Below the pieces are notes generated by a model. It was not told the DNA's origin, ran no database searches, and saw nothing but the letters and a program-made list of their open reading frames with translations. Both the position numbers and the translations under genes were made by a program. This document shows, one piece after another, positions 7,801-9,404 of a DNA stretch of 9,404 nt. Each line of letters begins with the position of its first letter. Within the stretch, counting starts at the first letter, position 1. The stretch comes from Saccharicrinis sp041595375 (GTDB taxonomy: Bacteria; Bacteroidota; Bacteroidia; Bacteroidales; Marinilabiliaceae). The stretch spans positions 1 through 9,404 of the forward strand of contig JBFHKL010000165.1 of assembly GCA_041595375.1 (NCBI GenBank). Direction: 5' to 3'.

Positions 7801-9404
7801 GCTACCAGATAACTCTATCGTAGTTGTTCCATCATTATAATACCAGGTAATGTCTGTTAATGTACTGCCCGTAGTAATAGTATAATCATCTACAGGACAA
7901 ACAGTAACATACTCGCTACTAAAGATACCCACTTCTTTCCATTCAAAAGTGGTAGTATCAGCATTTGAACATCCATTTGAATCGGTAATTGTAACAGACA
8001 CTTCTTCGGGATCATAAGCCGTATAGGTTTGATTGCTTGACCCATCCTGCCAGATATACTCATATCCTGAACCGGCATCATACACGTATGATGTACCCTG
8101 ACACAAGCCTGACACATCGTCCAAATCTATATCCGGAAGATCATTAACTGTAACAAAAACAGAATCCACACTCTCACAGCCACCGGAGCTCATTGCCTTA
8201 ACATAATACATTCCTTCGGTATCCACTTCATAAACCGATAAGCTAGATACAATAGTAGCCCCATCAACAGTTTCCGGGTTTTCATTGTAATACCACTCAT
8301 AAGCAGCGGCACTCACATCAATACTTAGTTCAACAGAACTCCCTTCACAAATACTTTTATCAAGGCCTAAATCTATGCTACTTCCCAATGTTACATAGAG
8401 TATAAACTTTTGCTCTACTGAACAACCATCGACATCAATTCCTGAAACGACATATGTTCCAGCTTCAGAACTTAAAACATTGGTCAGGCTTAAAGTACTT
8501 GAACCGGTGCTGAGTGTGTCATTACCAAAAGTCCAAACATAATCACTTAAAATCAGATTGTCAGCAGTCAAGTCAACATCGGTATACGCACAAATAGTGG
8601 TTTCTGTTGAATCGATAATTGTTTCATCTAAGAATTCAATAAAAGCGCTATCAGAAGCAGTACAACCAGTAGTTACGTCTGTTGCAATTACATATAAACT
8701 ATCAGTTGCTGTTAATGATACTTGCGTTGCGGTTGATGCTAAGCCTGAAAAAACAGAAGACCATATATATGAATAAGAGCTTGAAAAATCAGGACTAGTA
8801 TATGTCGCATCATGACAAAGAGTTTCGTCGCTCAACGTAATAATTGGTAAGTCATAAATCTCCACATAGACACTATCGGTTCCTGAACAACCATTGTCAT
8901 CCGTAGCGCTTAAATAATACCAACCTGTAACATCAACAGTAATATACGATTCGGTACTTATCACAGCACCCACCGGATCATCAAAGCGCCATTCGTAATT
9001 GCTTAAGTCCGTTACATTACTCAATGTTGCTCCGTAACATAAGTTTGTAGTATCTGTATCAAAATTAAATTCAATATCAGTCTCTTCAAACACAATCACT
9101 TGAATTGAATCAGTAAAAGAACAGCCATCGAAGGTTGTAATGGTTAACCAAACATCAAGCGTATCCGGACCCGTTTGCGTAATTGTATAAATAGAATCCG
9201 TTGAGCCATCGAACCACAGATAATCATAGTAATCACTATCATCGTCTTCATCTGAATACGTTGCAGAGACAACATAGCCACTCTCTGAGCATACCTCAAT
9301 ATCGTTACCCAACGACAATTCTATATCCTCAAACTCCACCACTACAGTATCACTTAATTGGCAAGCTGCCACATTATCAATATAGCGTGTCGCTGTTACC
9401 CAAT
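4810..9404 (-). CDS. Giant T9SS type B surface adhesin with PKD/Ig-like repeats (N-terminus beyond the window)
   Basis: The frame is open from the right edge to TAA at 4810-4812, giving 1530 residues with no true start. Immediately upstream of the first possible start (GTG at 9370-9372) the frame still reads repeat sequence (WVTATRYIDNV), so the gene is truncated by the window. Numbering from that GTG, residues 1-1361 hold about 17 Ig/PKD-like domains with a common pattern: a first strand ending ICxG, a central Y-x-W, a turn before TYxVxVTDxNGC, and a DTVxV last strand. An SprB-type repeat follows at about 1362-1432 (SPYEYSLDSIIW, DLDEGDYTVYVLDCNGC). The type B sorting domain is at about 1438-1520 (YFTPNNDGYNDTWEI, IRIYDRYGKLM, GWDGTYYNKPV, KGHFTLKR). 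It should be exported by the T9SS and displayed on the surface; SprB-like adhesins serve gliding or attachment, but this protein's ligand is unknown. The PorP/SprF gene follows 20 bp later. Confidence 0.9.
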   Translation of the reverse strand, partial: WVTATRYIDNVAACQLSDTVVVEFEDIELSLGNDIEVCSESGYVVSATYSDEDDDSDYYDYLWFDGSTDSIYTITQTGPDTLDVWLTITTFDGCSFTDSIQVIVFEETDIEFNFDTDTTNLCYGATLSNVTDLSNYEWRFDDPVGAVISTESYITVDVTGWYYLSATDDNGCSGTDSVYVEIYDLPIITLSDETLCHDATYTSPDFSSSYSYIWSSVFSGLASTATQVSLTATDSLYVIATDVTTGCTASDSAFIEFLDETIIDSTETTICAYTDVDLTADNLILSDYVWTFGNDTLSTGSSTLSLTNVLSSEAGTYVVSGIDVDGCSVEQKFILYVTLGSSIDLGLDKSICEGSSVELSIDVSAAAYEWYYNENPETVDGATIVSSLSVYEVDTEGMYYVKAMSSGGCESVDSVFVTVNDLPDIDLDDVSGLCQGTSYVYDAGSGYEYIWQDGSSNQTYTAYDPEEVSVTITDSNGCSNADTTTFEWKEVGIFSSEYVTVCPVDDYTITTGSTLTDITWYYNDGTTTIELSGSSDSYTITGVELADAGDYIVNATEDGCDVWDTLTLYVVDVGSINLGDDRTICEGETIELNASDGFVSYEWHLNGDLSVIYSTESSVTAGNASDDPTSSSETWYLFVEHSSGCTLEDEVIVSKVYNPVIDLIDSIRPCSYDTVEVAALINYVYSNSSDDPTSDNSGVTYYWDDDTNATAIEDMLISVSGDYTVTVSNYHIDTAGDSTFCYASDSTNVLYWDELELTKLSDVYICPGTTTTLEAPSEVTSYSDLQSYQWSYLDSNNDVISSNTENTSWTSVSDLGTYSLYVLYTDSLCVASDTLDLFNYEAPDVSILGDTIVCEGESSILYSNSIFANYLWSTGESTESISADTAGDYTLTVTSSSTGCDATDTTSFVVNELPIIALSDTITGFCYQSSTDLSVSSVTYSDGSSALSPVYEWNTWETTSSIKVDDAGTYSVEVTDSNGCSNTEEAEVSAYDEIIIDFDNIDTDACPDIGVYLECPFDTDTITSFQWTKSGGSSSTPAINTNWTVFESGIYILNVIDANLCEAYDSVEVEILDAPEIDLGENDTICSGESIEISNEDDYSAYVWSTGSVESAITVSTVGTSDYWVEVTDENGCTNSDTITVTSLSLPTVSIADPGITCSGTEVELIPTVTSSTASYSLWWSTNTSASSISVNGGTYSVTVTDDNGCTGTGEITVTQYDAPTVSLGNDTILCPSIDTMYISPNEGDIFESYLWHNDLTDYEIVASIGAVNSVKVTDSNGCSGFDQVKITYYTYTDTTFNFALCQQDTLVNIIDIDNDADEHTGEYYWFHDGSTESYNTFSSSDTFRVSIGITLDDGLTTCYYKIDTLAFEMYSLPVIETLDTLVYGEVSIEMNGENSPYEYSLDSIIWQDSNEFTDLDEGDYTVYVLDCNGCSTSQVFSITADVDLTIANYFTPNNDGYNDTWEIDGISSFPESEIRIYDRYGKLMKLYYGDDEGWDGTYYNKPVKETDYWYVIKIVPLGKVIKGHFTLKR
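5077..9404 (-). repeat. Array of about 18 diverged Ig/PKD-like protein repeats in the adhesin
   Basis: The repeat unit is roughly 50-90 residues and each unit has one Cys near its start and one near its end. Pairs, numbered from the GTG at 9372, include 28/84, 112/162, 186/237, 261/317, 342/399, 424/468, 492/550, 575/635, 660/731, 756/819, 844/890, 916/970, 996/1051, 1076/1123, 1148/1196, 1221/1269 and 1292/1349, suggesting one disulfide per domain. The units share motifs but are well diverged, so the array is old and not a recent tandem DNA expansion. The last unit (1362-1432) is SprB-type and lacks the early Cys. The array is Asp/Ser/Thr-rich, with only 11 Lys and 4 Arg in about 1430 residues. 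Confidence 0.8.

Noticed and set aside
5358..8117. Minus-strand ORFs at 5358-5573 and 7890-8117
   Set aside because: They are alternative frames of the adhesin gene. The main frame carries the repeat motifs and these do not.
8558..8776. Plus-strand ORF of 72 codons inside the adhesin gene
   Set aside because: It lies antisense to the conserved repeat frame, has no recognisable motif, and results from the low stop-codon frequency opposite the Ser/Thr/Asp-rich coding sequence.
9370..9372. GTG as start of the adhesin
   Set aside because: The frame continues open to the window edge and encodes repeat-like residues ending in the same strand pattern, and there is no signal peptide after the GTG.
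4810..9404. Repetitive DNA as CRISPR or recent tandem repeats
   Set aside because: The repetition is at protein level with strong divergence; there are no identical direct repeats with regular spacers.

Overview
The window looks like Bacteroidota DNA. It is AT-rich, and four of its genes belong to the type IX secretion system (T9SS) and gliding-adhesin world found in that phylum: two proteins with a type B sorting domain (the gliding motility-associated C-terminal domain) and two PorP/SprF-family outer-membrane proteins. Start sites lack clear Shine-Dalgarno sequences. The one good promoter candidate has the Bacteroidota form (TAnnTTTG at -7). A marine or gut Bacteroidales/Marinilabiliales-like host is my inference; the sequence does not prove it.

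Layout, left to right. At 1-177 is the 3' end of a plus-strand gene whose last residues look like the final strand of an outer-membrane beta-barrel. A GC-rich hairpin (190-224) lies between it and the convergent minus-strand gene for an exported papain-like (C1/bleomycin-hydrolase type) peptidase (276-1535). That peptidase has its own putative promoter at 1575-1607, in a 224-bp gap that also holds a probable terminator (1717-1733) for the gene cluster on its right.

From 1760 to the right edge everything is on the minus strand and reads as one cluster. Its transcription order is: giant repeat adhesin (4810 to beyond 9404, N-terminus outside the window), PorP/SprF protein A (3770-4789, 20 bp after the adhesin), small type B cargo protein (2751-3683), and PorP/SprF protein B (1760-2770, overlapping or nearly touching the small cargo gene). 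This is two consecutive cargo plus PorP/SprF pairs. In known systems of this kind (SprB-SprF of Flavobacterium johnsoniae) the PorP/SprF protein is needed to export or attach the type B cargo made by the gene just upstream. The simplest reading is two paired secretion modules delivering one very large and one small surface protein.

The visible 1530 residues of the adhesin hold about 18 Ig/PKD-like domains of 50-90 residues, nearly all with one cysteine near the start and one near the end. They are followed by a single SprB-type repeat and the sorting domain. The repeat array has almost no Lys or Arg (15 in about 1430 residues), whereas the sorting domain is basic (11 in 88).

I see no RNA genes, CRISPR arrays, insertion sequences or phage genes. 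The parts most worth following up are the doubled cargo-PorP arrangement, the higher-order organisation of the adhesin repeats, and the Asp in place of the catalytic Asn in the peptidase.
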